Source: Roseibium sp.
GTDB lineage: Bacteria; Pseudomonadota; Alphaproteobacteria; Rhizobiales; Stappiaceae
Direction of reading: 5' to 3'
Length of the DNA stretch: 64,000 bases
Assembly (NCBI GenBank): GCA_017643925.1
Contig: JAEPML010000021.1
Location: forward strand, 1-64,000
Below are positions 1 through 9,321 of this stretch, in pieces (the first letter of the stretch is position 1; every line of letters starts with the position of its first letter). The notes under the pieces are model-generated. The model did not search any database, was not told the DNA's origin, and worked only from the letters and a program-made list of their open reading frames with translations. Both the position numbers and the translations under genes were made by a program.

Positions 1-146
1 TCCCAGCCGCCACCTGCACCGCCCGGGATCAGGAAGTGAATGCTGTCAACGACCTGCTCTGCAGCAGCTGCCACAGGTGCGCCGACGACTAGGGCTGCCG
101 CCATTGCAGCGGAAAACGCCCGACGGGATAGTTTACGATACGCCAT
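1..146 (-). CDS. tctC: TctC/Bug-family tricarboxylate-binding protein (partial)
   Basis: N-terminal 48 residues of a periplasmic binding protein of the tripartite tricarboxylate transporter family; the rest lies left of the window. Reading leftward from ATG at 146, a signal peptide (residues 1-28, with a twin-arginine SRRAF stretch and an alanine-rich core) is followed by HFLIPGGAGGGWD, the start of the mature TctC/Bug fold. A strong Shine-Dalgarno (GGGAGG, 152-157) precedes the ATG. It lies 33 bp downstream of the rraA-like gene on the same strand, so it ends an operon with acnD and prpF. Membrane partners TctB and TctA would be expected next but are out of view. The substrate is unknown; a tricarboxylate such as methylcitrate or aconitate fits the neighbours. 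Confidence 0.88.
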   Translation of the reverse strand, partial: MAYRKLSRRAFSAAMAAALVVGAPVAAAAEQVVDSIHFLIPGGAGGGW

Positions 147-179
147 TTGATCCTCCCAAATTGTTGGCGTTATTTTTGC

Positions 180-680
180 TCAGGAAGTGAGCGGTTCATC
201 CGCGACCAGGACACCGTCCTCGTCACAGTAGATGAATTTTCCAGGTTCAAAGAGGACGCCTCCGAAGGCGACCGGTATATCTATGGCGCCGCGCCCGGTC
301 TTGCCGGACCGGACGGGACTTGTTCCAAGTGCCTTGACCCCAAGATCAAGATCCGCAAGCTGTCGGCTGTCCCGGACTGCTCCGTTGACAACAATCCCCG
401 TCCAGCCGTTTCCAATCAGCCTTTCAGCCATCATATCTCCCAGCAGGGCGGTGCGGACTGAACCGCCCCCATCCAGGACGATGACAGCACCATTCCCGGG
501 TGAAGTAAACAGAGCTTCCTGCACCAGCTTGGTGTCTTCGACCATCACGGCTGTGCGAATTGTTCCGGCAAATTTGCATTTTGCGCCAAAATTCCGGAAT
601 TGCAGGTTCACAAACCGAACCTTGTCCGGATGGGCATCGTTCAGATCGCAAGTCGAAAAATCAGTTCCCAACTGGTTCAA
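180..680 (-). CDS. RraA-family protein, likely 2-oxo-acid aldolase
   Basis: A 166-residue RraA/HMG aldolase-family protein. Its body shows the family pattern: NFG...FAG near the start, VIVLDGGGSVRTALLGD, GIVVNGAVRDS, and VNFGG-like VAFGGVLFEPG near the end. Members either inhibit RNase E (RraA) or are class II pyruvate aldolases cleaving 4-hydroxy-4-methyl-2-oxoglutarate or 4-carboxy-4-hydroxy-2-oxoadipate. The catabolic operon favours the aldolase. The start is taken as TTG at 680, which overlaps the prpF stop as TTGA and has GGAGGA seven bases upstream. An upstream extension in the same frame has no family similarity. Translational coupling to prpF is therefore likely. The substrate is not determined by the sequence. 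Confidence 0.85.
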   Translation of the reverse strand: MNQLGTDFSTCDLNDAHPDKVRFVNLQFRNFGAKCKFAGTIRTAVMVEDTKLVQEALFTSPGNGAVIVLDGGGSVRTALLGDMMAERLIGNGWTGIVVNGAVRDSRQLADLDLGVKALGTSPVRSGKTGRGAIDIPVAFGGVLFEPGKFIYCDEDGVLVADEPLTS

Positions 681-1831
681 TTCCGGTCCTCCAGCAATTC
701 GTCGGGAAACAGGACCGCGCCTTCCATGATCCGTCTTTGCGTCCGATAGGTTCCGGCCGACACGGCTCTGGGTCCTTCCGGTCCGGTTTCCACCCGGGCC
801 GTGACGTTCAGGACGCCAGAAGGGGTTCCTATTCGAAGATCTGGTGTTTTTGTTTGCGCCAGATCCTGAACCAGGGTGCCGGGGATCTGTGCGGCGACAG
901 CGGTGCACATGCCTCCGGTCAAGGTGATGGCACGGTGGAAATTTCCCATGGACACAAGCCGGACGTTCAGGTCGTGACTGTCAGGTGCATGTCTTTTCCC
1001 ATCCAGCGAATTGAAAGCGCGTGCGTCTCCCACGATGGCGACCTTGGGATTCGATCGTTTCACCGTCGCTGCAGAAGCCGCCATCCCCATGGCAATCGCG
1101 CCAGCGCAGCGGATCCGTTCGATCTGCGACATGAACGCGGTATCCCCATCGAGGGAACCCGGCAACTCGGTTGCCGTCTTTCCAAGATGGGCAGCGCGAA
1201 CAAAGACAACCGGATTTGCAGCGTCAACCAGTGAGACGGAAAGCGCTCCCACCCCGTCGACATCCAGCGTGTCCAGCGGGTTACCGGTCGGCAGAAGCCT
1301 ACCCGTGGCTGCCCCGCCGGGCGCCAGAAAATCCAGAACGACGGGAGCGCCCGTTCCCGACACGCCGGGAATGGCAATATCCCCTCCTTCGACGGCTTTG
1401 CCACCCTTTACGGGAAACCGGGCGTGATAGAGACGCTTGGTGTTCGTGTCGTAGATGCGAACAAGAGCCTCGCTTTGGTCCGGCGAGACAGCGACCATGC
1501 CTTCATCGACTGCGAAAGGCCCCACACAGGAGGACATGTTTCCGCAGGCCGAACCGTAGTCAGCCAGCGGTTCATCCACCGCGATCTGGACGAAGGTGTA
1601 GTCGACATCGGCGTCGTCTCTGGCCGACGGTTTCACGATGACCACCTTTGAAAGCGACGACAGCCCGCCTCCCATGCCGTTCAACTGCCGACCGTAAGCG
1701 TCCGGACTGCCCAGCACATGCAGGAAGATCCGGTCGCGTAGAGCCTGGTCTTCGGGCAGGTCTTCACCTCTGAAAACAACAGCCTTGGAGGTCCCGCCCC
1801 GGTAGAATGCTGCACGCAATCTCTCAGGCAT
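677..1831 (-). CDS. prpF: PrpF-family cis-trans isomerase/tautomerase
   Basis: A 384-residue PrpF-family protein with the two-lobed diaminopimelate-epimerase-like fold expected from length and motifs. Visible are the N-terminal FYRGGTSKAVVF, the GMGGGLSSLSKV segment and the cysteine-bearing YGSACGNMSSCVGPFA loop that holds the conserved active-site region. Known members isomerise 2-methyl-trans-aconitate (PrpF), 4-oxalomesaconate (GalD) or 3-methylitaconate (Mii). Directly downstream of the AcnD-like aconitase (last base of acnD and first of prpF coincide at 1831), the 2-methylaconitate or aconitate role is most likely, because AcnD requires PrpF in the methylcitrate route. The other family activities remain possible, given two PrpB-like lyases nearby. 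Confidence 0.9.
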   Translation of the reverse strand: MPERLRAAFYRGGTSKAVVFRGEDLPEDQALRDRIFLHVLGSPDAYGRQLNGMGGGLSSLSKVVIVKPSARDDADVDYTFVQIAVDEPLADYGSACGNMSSCVGPFAVDEGMVAVSPDQSEALVRIYDTNTKRLYHARFPVKGGKAVEGGDIAIPGVSGTGAPVVLDFLAPGGAATGRLLPTGNPLDTLDVDGVGALSVSLVDAANPVVFVRAAHLGKTATELPGSLDGDTAFMSQIERIRCAGAIAMGMAASAATVKRSNPKVAIVGDARAFNSLDGKRHAPDSHDLNVRLVSMGNFHRAITLTGGMCTAVAAQIPGTLVQDLAQTKTPDLRIGTPSGVLNVTARVETGPEGPRAVSAGTYRTQRRIMEGAVLFPDELLEDRN

Positions 1832-4410
1832 CAGGCGGCCTCCGCCAGGAAATTCCGGAAGGCGCGCGGCAACAATCCACCTGCGGCGAAGGTCTCCCTT
1901 TCAAGATCGTTGTAAAGCCGTAGGTCAAGAGGTGTCGTCTCCGTAGCCCCATCCTTGCGATGCACGGTGAGCGTTGCGCTTCTCAGGTCCTCGGCAAAAT
2001 CGATGTCATAGGTCTCACTGCCGTCGAGGCCGAGCGTTTCGCGTGTCACGCCTTCCGGGAAGCACAGCGGAGCTATTCCCATATTCACCAGATTGGACCG
2101 ATGGATCCGTTCAAAACTCTCGACGATCACGGCGCGCACGCCAGCCAGCCAGGGGGCCTTGGCCGCTGTATCCCGGGACGAGCCGCAGCCATATTCCTTG
2201 CCCCCGATGACCACTAGTTTCTGACCGCGTTCCAGGTAGGTCTCGATTGCCTTGAAGATCGACGTCACTTGTCCGTCGGGTTCCACGCGCGTCCAGGACC
2301 CTTCCCTGTCGGGTGTCATTTCATTACGCAGTCTGTAATTGGCAAAGGTCGATCGGATAACCACGTCAGAACAGCCGCGTCTCGTCCCGAAGGAATTGAA
2401 GTCGCGCGGCTCGACACCTTGGGCCAGCAGGTACTGACCGGCTTCCGATTCAGGCGTGATTATTCCGGACGGCGAGATGTGGTCGGTTGTGATGCTGTCG
2501 CCCAGAATGGCGAGTGGCCGAAGCCCTCTCATTGGTTCAACACCAGCGGACTTTGGCTGAATTTCCCGCACAAAAGGCGGGAAAGAGACGTAGCTGGAAG
2601 GCACCCATTCATAGGTTCCAGCGTCTGTCTGCAGAGCGGTCCACTGAGAATTGACGTCACTGATGGCAGCATAGTTCTGCTTGAATTCGGAAGGCGTCAC
2701 GAATGTCTCGACAATTTCAGTCACTTCTTCGGCAGACGGCCAGAGGTCGGACAACATCACGGGGTTGCCGTCGCGATCGACACCCAGCGGTTCAGTGGCA
2801 ATGTCTTTCAGAATTGTGCCGGCCAGCGCAAAGGCGACTACGAGCGGTGGCGACGCAATCATGTTTCGGGACGCTAGAGGATGGATGCGGCCCGCAAAGT
2901 TCCGGTTTCCGGACAGGACCGCAACCCCCTTGACGTCATTGGCCTTGATCGCGGCCTCGTGACGTGGATCAAGCGGACCGGACATGCCATTGCAGGTGGA
3001 ACATGAAAAGGCTGCGACCTCGAACCCGAGAGCGTCGAGAGGCTCTTGCAGCCCGCTTTGCTCCAGGTAACGTGCGACCACGCGGGAGCCCGGCGCCAGC
3101 GACGTTTTCACATGCGGTGGCACGGACATTCCGCGAGCCGCCGCGTTGCGCGCAACAAGCCCGGCAGTCACCATGTTGCGCGGGTTCGCCGTGTTGGTGC
3201 AGCTCGTGATGGCCGCAATGATTACATCCCCGTCGCCGATATCGTGATCGGCGCCCTCGACCGGCACCCGGCGTTCGGTTTCTCCGGCCAGCTTCAACCG
3301 GTCGCTGGCCTGAGCCAGGTCGATCCGCTGCTCGGGGCGCGCCGGTCCGGCCACCGAACGGCCGATCCGGCTGAGATCGATATGCACGACCTCGTCATAA
3401 TCGATCGCGCTATCTACTCCGTCGACCCACAGGTTCTGGGCGCGGCAATAGGCTTCGGTCTGCTCGACATTGTCGCCACGTCCAGTTTGCTTCAGGTAAG
3501 CAGTGGTGCGTTCGTCTACCGGACAGAACACCATGGTAGAACCGTATTCCGGCGCCATGTTTGCAATTGTCGCCCGGTCGGCCACGCTCAGCGAGCCATA
3601 ACCCGATCCGAAGAGTTCGACAAACGTGTCGACAACACCGATGGCACGCAGCCTTTCGGCGATCACCAGGGCGATGTCGGTCGCCATGATGTCGTCAGAG
3701 GGCGCCCCGGTGAGTTCAAGGCCGATCACGCGCGGAACATTGACCGGAGTTGCCTCCCCGAACAGGATCGCTTCCGCCTCAAGGCCGCCAATTCCCCAGC
3801 CCGCAATGCCGAGCGCGTTGATCATCGGCGTGTGACTGTCCGTACCAAGACTTGAATCCGGGATGAGCAGATCCTCGTCGTGGGGGGACGGCAGCACGGT
3901 CTGCCCGAGATATTCCAGGTTGATCTGGTGACATATCCCGCCACCGGGCGGGATCACCCTAAGTCGCGGGAAGCGCGTTTCGCAGGCCTTGAGGAATGCA
4001 AACCGCTCCCGGTTGACTTCGAATTCCCGGTCCATGTTCTGCCTGAGGGCAAGTTTGTCGGCCCAGTGATTGATGGACATGGAATGATCGATCACCAGGT
4101 CCACCGGCAGGCTCATGTCCACCGTTTGCGGGTCACCACCCTGTTCTTCCAGGAGGTTGCGCATCGCCATGATGTCAATCAGCGCCGGGATACCGAGCAT
4201 ATCGTGAAGAAGAAGGCGCGCCGGCCGGAACGGCACCGCGCCTCCTTTTCTGGCCAGGACATCGTGCGCGGCTGCACCGCCTTCTGAATGACGGGCCGCG
4301 TTTTCCGCCAGAACTCTCAAGGAAAATGGCAGGCTGCGAAAGCCATCCCCTAGGAGCCCGCAGTAATCCGCGGCCCAGTAGTTGGTGTGTTCGATGGGCT
4401 TGTAGTGCAC
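1831..4410 (-). CDS. acnD: AcnD-like Fe-S aconitase/2-methylcitrate dehydratase
   Basis: An 859-residue aconitase A-type [4Fe-4S] dehydratase. It has the N-terminal catalytic lobe (DLVIDHS, PPGGGICHQINLEYL, GTDSHTPMIN), cluster cysteines in AITSCTNTANP and in FSCSTCNGMSGP, and the C-terminal swivel lobe (LGDSITTDHISPSG, KEYGCGSSRDTAAK). The CNGMSG variant in place of the housekeeping CIGNSG, together with the adjacent prpF, favours AcnD, which dehydrates 2-methylcitrate to 2-methyl-trans-aconitate. The start is GTG at 4410 with AGGAGAG five bases upstream; in-frame codons further up have no family similarity and would overlap the divergent iclR gene. No prpC (methylcitrate synthase) is visible, so the substrate may be imported. 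A generic aconitase or trans-aconitate role is the alternative. Confidence 0.85.
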   Translation of the reverse strand: MHYKPIEHTNYWAADYCGLLGDGFRSLPFSLRVLAENAARHSEGGAAAHDVLARKGGAVPFRPARLLLHDMLGIPALIDIMAMRNLLEEQGGDPQTVDMSLPVDLVIDHSMSINHWADKLALRQNMDREFEVNRERFAFLKACETRFPRLRVIPPGGGICHQINLEYLGQTVLPSPHDEDLLIPDSSLGTDSHTPMINALGIAGWGIGGLEAEAILFGEATPVNVPRVIGLELTGAPSDDIMATDIALVIAERLRAIGVVDTFVELFGSGYGSLSVADRATIANMAPEYGSTMVFCPVDERTTAYLKQTGRGDNVEQTEAYCRAQNLWVDGVDSAIDYDEVVHIDLSRIGRSVAGPARPEQRIDLAQASDRLKLAGETERRVPVEGADHDIGDGDVIIAAITSCTNTANPRNMVTAGLVARNAAARGMSVPPHVKTSLAPGSRVVARYLEQSGLQEPLDALGFEVAAFSCSTCNGMSGPLDPRHEAAIKANDVKGVAVLSGNRNFAGRIHPLASRNMIASPPLVVAFALAGTILKDIATEPLGVDRDGNPVMLSDLWPSAEEVTEIVETFVTPSEFKQNYAAISDVNSQWTALQTDAGTYEWVPSSYVSFPPFVREIQPKSAGVEPMRGLRPLAILGDSITTDHISPSGIITPESEAGQYLLAQGVEPRDFNSFGTRRGCSDVVIRSTFANYRLRNEMTPDREGSWTRVEPDGQVTSIFKAIETYLERGQKLVVIGGKEYGCGSSRDTAAKAPWLAGVRAVIVESFERIHRSNLVNMGIAPLCFPEGVTRETLGLDGSETYDIDFAEDLRSATLTVHRKDGATETTPLDLRLYNDLERETFAAGGLLPRAFRNFLAEAA

Positions 4411-4454
4411 GTGTTCTCTCCTGAATTGACTGCAGGCTAGACAGTCTGTCAGGC

Positions 4455-5171
4455 ATGCGGCAAGGTGTGCCGTGGAGCATTTCATCTGATAGAACGAACT
4501 TGGCTACCAATCGCACTGAATCCGTTGAACGGGCACTGTCAATTCTGAGTGCTTTCTCGACCCAGAAACCGATCATGACATTGGCGGAGATTGCCGAAGA
4601 AACCGGCCTCCACAAGAGCACGATCCTGCGCCTTACAAATTCCATGGCGATTTATGGCTTCATCCAGCGCGACGCGGATGGCAGGTTCTCCGTGGGGCCG
4701 AGTGTCTGGCGTCTCGGCTTGATTTTCCGGCGCGACTTCACCAAGCGGGAACATGTGGCCCCGTCCTTGAAAATCCTTGCCGAAGCAACGGGGGAAACAG
4801 CCTCGTTCTATGTCCGCGCAGGAAACGAACGTGTTTGTTTATACAGGGAAAATTCTCCAAACCTGTTGAGGTTTCATGTTGAGGAAGGCATGCGACTCAG
4901 GCTGTCGACCGGCGCTTCCGGACTGGTCCTGCGGCACTTTTCCGGCGAGGATGTCGGCGATCTCAGTGTCTTCAACAAGAACGGCACGGCCACTTCGGTC
5001 GGACAGACCAACCCGAACATCTCTTCGATTTCAACACCGGTTTTCACCGGCGCTGGTGACCTGGCCGGCGCGCTGACCGTTTCGGGCCTGGCCACCCGGT
5101 TTGACAAGGAAGCCCGTGAGAATGCCATTCCGCTCCTGGAAAGCCTTGCAAGAAGTCTGACGACGAACTGA
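4455..5171 (+). CDS. IclR-family transcriptional regulator
   Basis: IclR-type regulator: an N-terminal winged helix-turn-helix (SVERALSILSAF, MTLAEIAEETGLHKSTILRL, then GFIQRDADGRFSVGP) and a C-terminal effector-binding domain. It is transcribed divergently from acnD and its upstream region is tiny (44 bp), so it probably controls the acnD-prpF-rraA-tctC operon and the following lyase. The start is uncertain: ATG at 4455 is possible, but TTG at 4500 (LATNRTESVERAL) is closer to the usual family N-terminus and would leave 89 bp for the divergent promoters. The ligand is presumably a tricarboxylate or related intermediate; this is inferred from neighbours only. Confidence 0.88.
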   Translation: MRQGVPWSISSDRTNLATNRTESVERALSILSAFSTQKPIMTLAEIAEETGLHKSTILRLTNSMAIYGFIQRDADGRFSVGPSVWRLGLIFRRDFTKREHVAPSLKILAEATGETASFYVRAGNERVCLYRENSPNLLRFHVEEGMRLRLSTGASGLVLRHFSGEDVGDLSVFNKNGTATSVGQTNPNISSISTPVFTGAGDLAGALTVSGLATRFDKEARENAIPLLESLARSLTTN

Positions 5172-5272
5172 GAGCAGCGTTTTATCAGACAGAACGCACT
5201 CTCGCAGACCTTGCTGTTTGGGCGCGTGGGCTCTAGGCAGAAGGGCAAGGAACGGAACCGGAGCGCGCACCA

Positions 5273-6148
5273 ATGATGAACCATGAGATCAACAAGGCAT
5301 TCCGGGCGCGCCTGGAAAGGGGGGGAGCCGTCCTGATGCCGGGTGCCGCCAACGCGCTGGCAGCCCGTGTGATCGATCAACTCGGTTTCGAGGCGGTCTA
5401 TATTTCCGGTGCAGGTTTGACCAACACCTATCTCGGCATGCCCGATCTTGGCTTCATCTCGCTACCGGAAATCGCACAACACACGTCAACGGTTCGCAAC
5501 GCCACTGAATTGCCGATCGTGGTTGACGCCGATACCGGTTTCGGCAACGCGCTCAATGTGCATCATACCGTACGCACGCTCGAACGCGCTGGTGCAAGCG
5601 CCATTCAATTGGAAGACCAGCTAAATCCGAAGCGCTGCGGGCATTTTTCCGGCAAGGATGTTGTCGATCTCATTGAGGCACGAAGCCGGATCAAGGCGGC
5701 AGCCGACGCCCGGATCGACCCGAACTTTCTGATCGTTGCGCGCACTGACGCCTGCGCCACGCATGGTTTCGATGCCGCTATCGAACGGGCAGAGGCTTTC
5801 ATCGAGGAAGGTGCAGACATCACCTTCATCGAGGCACCCCGGAGCATTGAAAACATCCGCGATATTCCGAAACGGCTCGAGGGCACCCCGCAGTTGATCA
5901 ACCTCGTTGTGGGTGGCAAGACGCCGATCATCGACTTTGCGGAGCTCGATGAAATGGGCTTCGGCCTGGTTCTTTATGCAAACGTCGCTCTACAGGGCGC
6001 CTTGAAGGGCATGCATGACGCGTTGAGCCTGCTCAAGACCGATGGCCGTATGGACGAAAGCGGACCGGTCGCCAGCTTCGAAGTGCGCCAGAACGCTGTC
6101 AGGAAAGACGAGTACGACCGGATGGAAAAGGATTATGCGGACAAGTAG
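5273..6148 (+). CDS. PrpB-like lyase (isocitrate lyase/PEP mutase family)
   Basis: A 291-residue member of the isocitrate lyase/PEP mutase superfamily. The Mg-binding VVDADTGFGN (residues 83-92) and the catalytic KRCGH (Cys122) are present. KRCGH is typical of methylisocitrate and dimethylmalate lyases, while isocitrate lyase has KKCGH. It is expected to cleave a 2-methylisocitrate-like substrate to pyruvate plus a dicarboxylate such as succinate. It follows the IclR gene by about 100 bp on the same strand. With acnD and prpF it forms most of a methylcitrate-type route. Substrate assignment inside this family is unreliable, and 2,3-dimethylmalate, oxaloacetate or a phosphonate are alternatives. 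A second paralogue lies at 10682-11548. Confidence 0.87.
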   Translation: MMNHEINKAFRARLERGGAVLMPGAANALAARVIDQLGFEAVYISGAGLTNTYLGMPDLGFISLPEIAQHTSTVRNATELPIVVDADTGFGNALNVHHTVRTLERAGASAIQLEDQLNPKRCGHFSGKDVVDLIEARSRIKAAADARIDPNFLIVARTDACATHGFDAAIERAEAFIEEGADITFIEAPRSIENIRDIPKRLEGTPQLINLVVGGKTPIIDFAELDEMGFGLVLYANVALQGALKGMHDALSLLKTDGRMDESGPVASFEVRQNAVRKDEYDRMEKDYADK

Positions 6149-6244
6149 GTTCTGATCCGAACCACCTCCTTGGCGCATTGAAGCCCACCTGACCTTTGGC
6201 CCCGACTGGTTTGTGGAAGGTCAGAAACCCGTCAATCGCTCGCG

Positions 6245-8095
6245 TCAGCCAGGACGTGTCGCCCTAAGAGCATCCGATTGGTCAGAGATCGGGGTCCAGT
6301 ATGCACCCTTTGTCTGCTTCAGCTGATCATGCAGGTCTGTGGCAGACATCGGTTTTCCGAAATGAAAGCCCTGAAGATAGTCGCAGCCCATGGCGCTGGC
6401 GAAACGGCCATGCGCTTCCGTTTCCACACCTTCGGCAACAATGCCCATACCCAGGCTTTTGCCTATGCCGATAATGGATTCGACCAGCGCCCGCGCGGTT
6501 TCGTCCTCGACGATCGGCTTGATGAATTGGCGGTCGATTTTCAGGATTGACGGACTGATTTTCAAAAGACCCTGAACGGAAGCATGCCCTGTTCCGAAGT
6601 CGTCAAGCGCAATCGTCACGCCCAGGTCCTTCAGTTCTCCAAGCGTCCAGTGCACCACCTCGCCAATGCGTTCCAGATAAACGGATTCCAAAATTTCAAT
6701 GGCCAGCCTGTTCGCGTCGATGCCCGATCTCTTGATGTCATGAATGAGGCTCGGATCGGCCAGCCGACCCGCGGAAACATTCACCGAAAGGCGGGGAAGG
6801 TTGACACCGGCCTCGTCAAAAAACGACAGCACTTCGGGAAGATAGCTGAAGATGATTTCATCAATGCGTTTCAGGATCCCCATATTTGCCGCGGTTTCGA
6901 TAAACGCGGCCGGCGATAGCAGTCCCATGGTAGGGTGCGCCCACCTCACAAGGACTTCTGCGCCGGCGATCCGACCGGTATGCGCGTCTATGACGGGCTG
7001 GAAGAAGGGAAGAAACTCGCGTTTTTCGCAGGCAACCAGAAGATCTGACACCAGCCGCTTTGTCCTCACGGCCTCCGCGTGCATCTCTTCGGTGAAAAAG
7101 GACCACCGTCCCTTGCCATGCGTTTTGGCGTGGTAGAGCGCCATATCCGCATCGGCGACTACCTGTTCCGGGATATCCATCGTCGCATTCGCAATGGCAA
7201 CGCCGACGCTTGTACTGCAAAATGTGGACTTGCCTTCAAAGGCGAATGGAGCCTGCATTTCCTGAACAATTGCATCGGCCAGGCTGCTGATGTCCAAGGC
7301 GCTGTCCCCGAGCGGCCTCAGAATGACAAACTCATCCCCACCGATGCGCGCTACAAGGTCACTGTCATTGGTCAGGCGGCGCAACATTTCGGCAACCGCA
7401 ATCAGCAATCGGTCTCCAGCATCGTGGCCAAGCGTATCATTGACAGACTTGAAACGGTCCAGATCAACATAGAAGACCGCAAAGTCTCCGCCGCCTTTCT
7501 GCAACGCCATGATCCAGGACTTCAACTCGACCTCGAAATGCCGCCGGTTGGACAGACCGGTCAACGGATCTTCCTTGGATTCCTTCGCGACAGCTTTTGC
7601 GAGCTCGTGCAGACGCGTGTTCTCTTTTTCAAGATGCTGGATTCTTTCCAGGAACTCCGCCCGCTCATTCAGGTCGATTGCCGCTGATTGAAACGGCTGC
7701 GTCGAGTGCTGTTTTCCGGACTGCTCTTCCAATTCGATCAGCGAGCAGAGCCACCATCTGTCACCAGTTTCAGGGTCTGACAGAGGCACCCAGTTCATCT
7801 TGTGCCAGTATTGCTCGCCACTCTTCCGGTTGTTCAGAACCTTGACCGAGAAGTGCTCCCAATTCATCAGCTTCTCGATGATAAGAAGATGGTCTCCCTG
7901 CGACATGTTCTGGCCGATCAGGACTGTTCCGCGCCGGCCCAGAATATCAGCCAGGTCGTATCCGGTTATCCGGGTAAAGGCCTTGTTGCACCACTGAAGT
8001 TCCATGACGGCGCCATCTTCGTCACTGGCCAGCGCAAGAACCAACCCTTCGGTGCATTTGTCACCAACCTGATCAGCGATGTGCGGAGGTATCAT
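6245..8095 (-). CDS. PAS-GGDEF-EAL cyclic-di-GMP protein
   Basis: A 616-residue soluble signalling protein with no membrane segment. Residues about 15-125 form a PAS domain, followed by a short coiled coil (140-170). The diguanylate cyclase domain has an intact GGDEF at 252-256 (RIGGDEF) and SNRRHF at its start. The C-terminal phosphodiesterase domain has EVLVRW at 380-385, where the usual EAL alanine is valine but the metal-binding glutamate stays, plus DDFGTGHAS and KIDRQFI. It could therefore both make and degrade cyclic di-GMP, with the PAS ligand deciding the balance. It is a single gene with unrelated neighbours. Confidence 0.95.
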   Translation of the reverse strand: MIPPHIADQVGDKCTEGLVLALASDEDGAVMELQWCNKAFTRITGYDLADILGRRGTVLIGQNMSQGDHLLIIEKLMNWEHFSVKVLNNRKSGEQYWHKMNWVPLSDPETGDRWWLCSLIELEEQSGKQHSTQPFQSAAIDLNERAEFLERIQHLEKENTRLHELAKAVAKESKEDPLTGLSNRRHFEVELKSWIMALQKGGGDFAVFYVDLDRFKSVNDTLGHDAGDRLLIAVAEMLRRLTNDSDLVARIGGDEFVILRPLGDSALDISSLADAIVQEMQAPFAFEGKSTFCSTSVGVAIANATMDIPEQVVADADMALYHAKTHGKGRWSFFTEEMHAEAVRTKRLVSDLLVACEKREFLPFFQPVIDAHTGRIAGAEVLVRWAHPTMGLLSPAAFIETAANMGILKRIDEIIFSYLPEVLSFFDEAGVNLPRLSVNVSAGRLADPSLIHDIKRSGIDANRLAIEILESVYLERIGEVVHWTLGELKDLGVTIALDDFGTGHASVQGLLKISPSILKIDRQFIKPIVEDETARALVESIIGIGKSLGMGIVAEGVETEAHGRFASAMGCDYLQGFHFGKPMSATDLHDQLKQTKGAYWTPISDQSDALRATRPG

Positions 8096-8751
8096 CGGCC
8101 AGCCACGCTTCTTGTCTCCTACGCGGGGTCAGCCGGATCAGAGACGTGACTGTCTCGGCCCGCCCAAAGGTCACGACCAAATTGCATTCGGTCGGTCGCA
8201 TCAGCACCGAACCTGATCTTCTTTCCTCAAACACAAACGCCCCGCCCTGGCATGGAAATCGTACGGCCTTCCGACAGTCGCTCTCCAAGAATCACTCCGA
8301 AAACCATAGTGCGGGTGACCAAGTTTTTTTATTGTTAGCTTTGACAAAGCGTGACCAGGGCGCAGATGTGCCCAAAGTTGCCCTCAGGTTGTCCGCAACA
8401 CCCAAAAGCCAAATCTGAAAACAGGAAATTTTGCACGAGGGCTCGGGCCATGGTCCAAACCGCAATAGGCCACACGCTCAACCCCTGAACAACTATGAAT
8501 TGCTTTCCAGTAATGCTTCAATCAATCATATTTCCAACTGCAGGCTTCGGAAAAGGACATCGGAGCCAATTGCCGTCTGCCCAATCAGGGAGATCTGTTG
8601 AACACCTGGGAGGCGAACGGCGACCAGGGCGTTTGGAGCGTTGCACCGGTTTGAAGCCGACGGAATTTTTACGTGCCCAAAAGGCACCACGCGCTGCGAA
8701 AACGACCGCCCTATCAATACGGAAGCGCCCCGCAAAAGTGGGAGGCCACCA
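8096..8751. other. Gene-poor stretch upstream of the frameshifted gene
   Basis: About 650 bases without a convincing gene. An open frame of 46 codons at about 8516-8653 encodes a protein-like segment (CRLPNQGDLLNTWEANGDQG) that ends in TGA, and could be a remnant of a longer upstream reading frame. No repeat, RNA gene or terminator was recognised. Confidence 0.4.
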
Positions 8752-9302
8752 ATGGCAATCAAGATCCCGTCACCATCCATGGTTTTCAACCACAACCTGG
8801 CGAAACTGGCCAAATACAGGATGGATGAAACGTTCAACGTAACAGACGCTGCTTCGATTGAAATGCACGTGAAGAAGAAGACCGAAAACGCCCCCTTCAA
8901 GTCCGTCGTGCTCAATGCCCACGGTTGGCCGGCTCATGTCTATTACGGATCGATGGCCGGGGCGAGCCGAGTGCAGAGCAAGGCAAGGATCCCTACTACA
9001 CGGTCAACTGGGACTGGATCAACAGGATCAGCGACTGGCGCTACTCCAACGGCGATCCGCGTGTTGGGACGATATGGATCACGTCCTGCGACATCATCAG
9101 TTTTACCGGCCCGAAGGACGGCAACCTGTTTTGCGGGTATCTCGCCAAGAAAACCGGTGCCCGGGTCATGGGTTCCAATGCAAAGCACTCTCAGGGCGGA
9201 GAAAGCCGCCACGGCTATATTGACAGTTACAAGGGAGACGTCTGGATCTATTACAAGGACGGTAGCAACAGGGCTTACCAACCCAAGGAAGAGGATGACT
9301 GA
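8752..9302 (+). pseudogene. Small protein with caspase-like His/Cys pattern, frameshifted
   Basis: Begins at ATG 8752 behind GGGAGG and reads MAIKIPSPSMVFNHNLAKL onward to SVVLNAHGWPAHVYYGS. The protein then continues only in another frame from about 8960, with DPYYTVNWDWIN, IGTIWI-like VGTIWITSCDIISFTG and FCGYLAKKTGARVMGS, stopping at 9302. A single missing base in the G-rich run near 8955-8961 would join the halves into about 183 residues. The hydrophobic strand ending in an AHG motif and a later hydrophobic strand ending in TSCD match the general His/Cys arrangement of clan CD (caspase/CHAT-like) peptidases. I do not recognise the exact family. It may be a recent pseudogene or a sequencing error. 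Confidence 0.6.
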
Positions 9303-9321
9303 ACACCGAGCAGGCCGGGCA

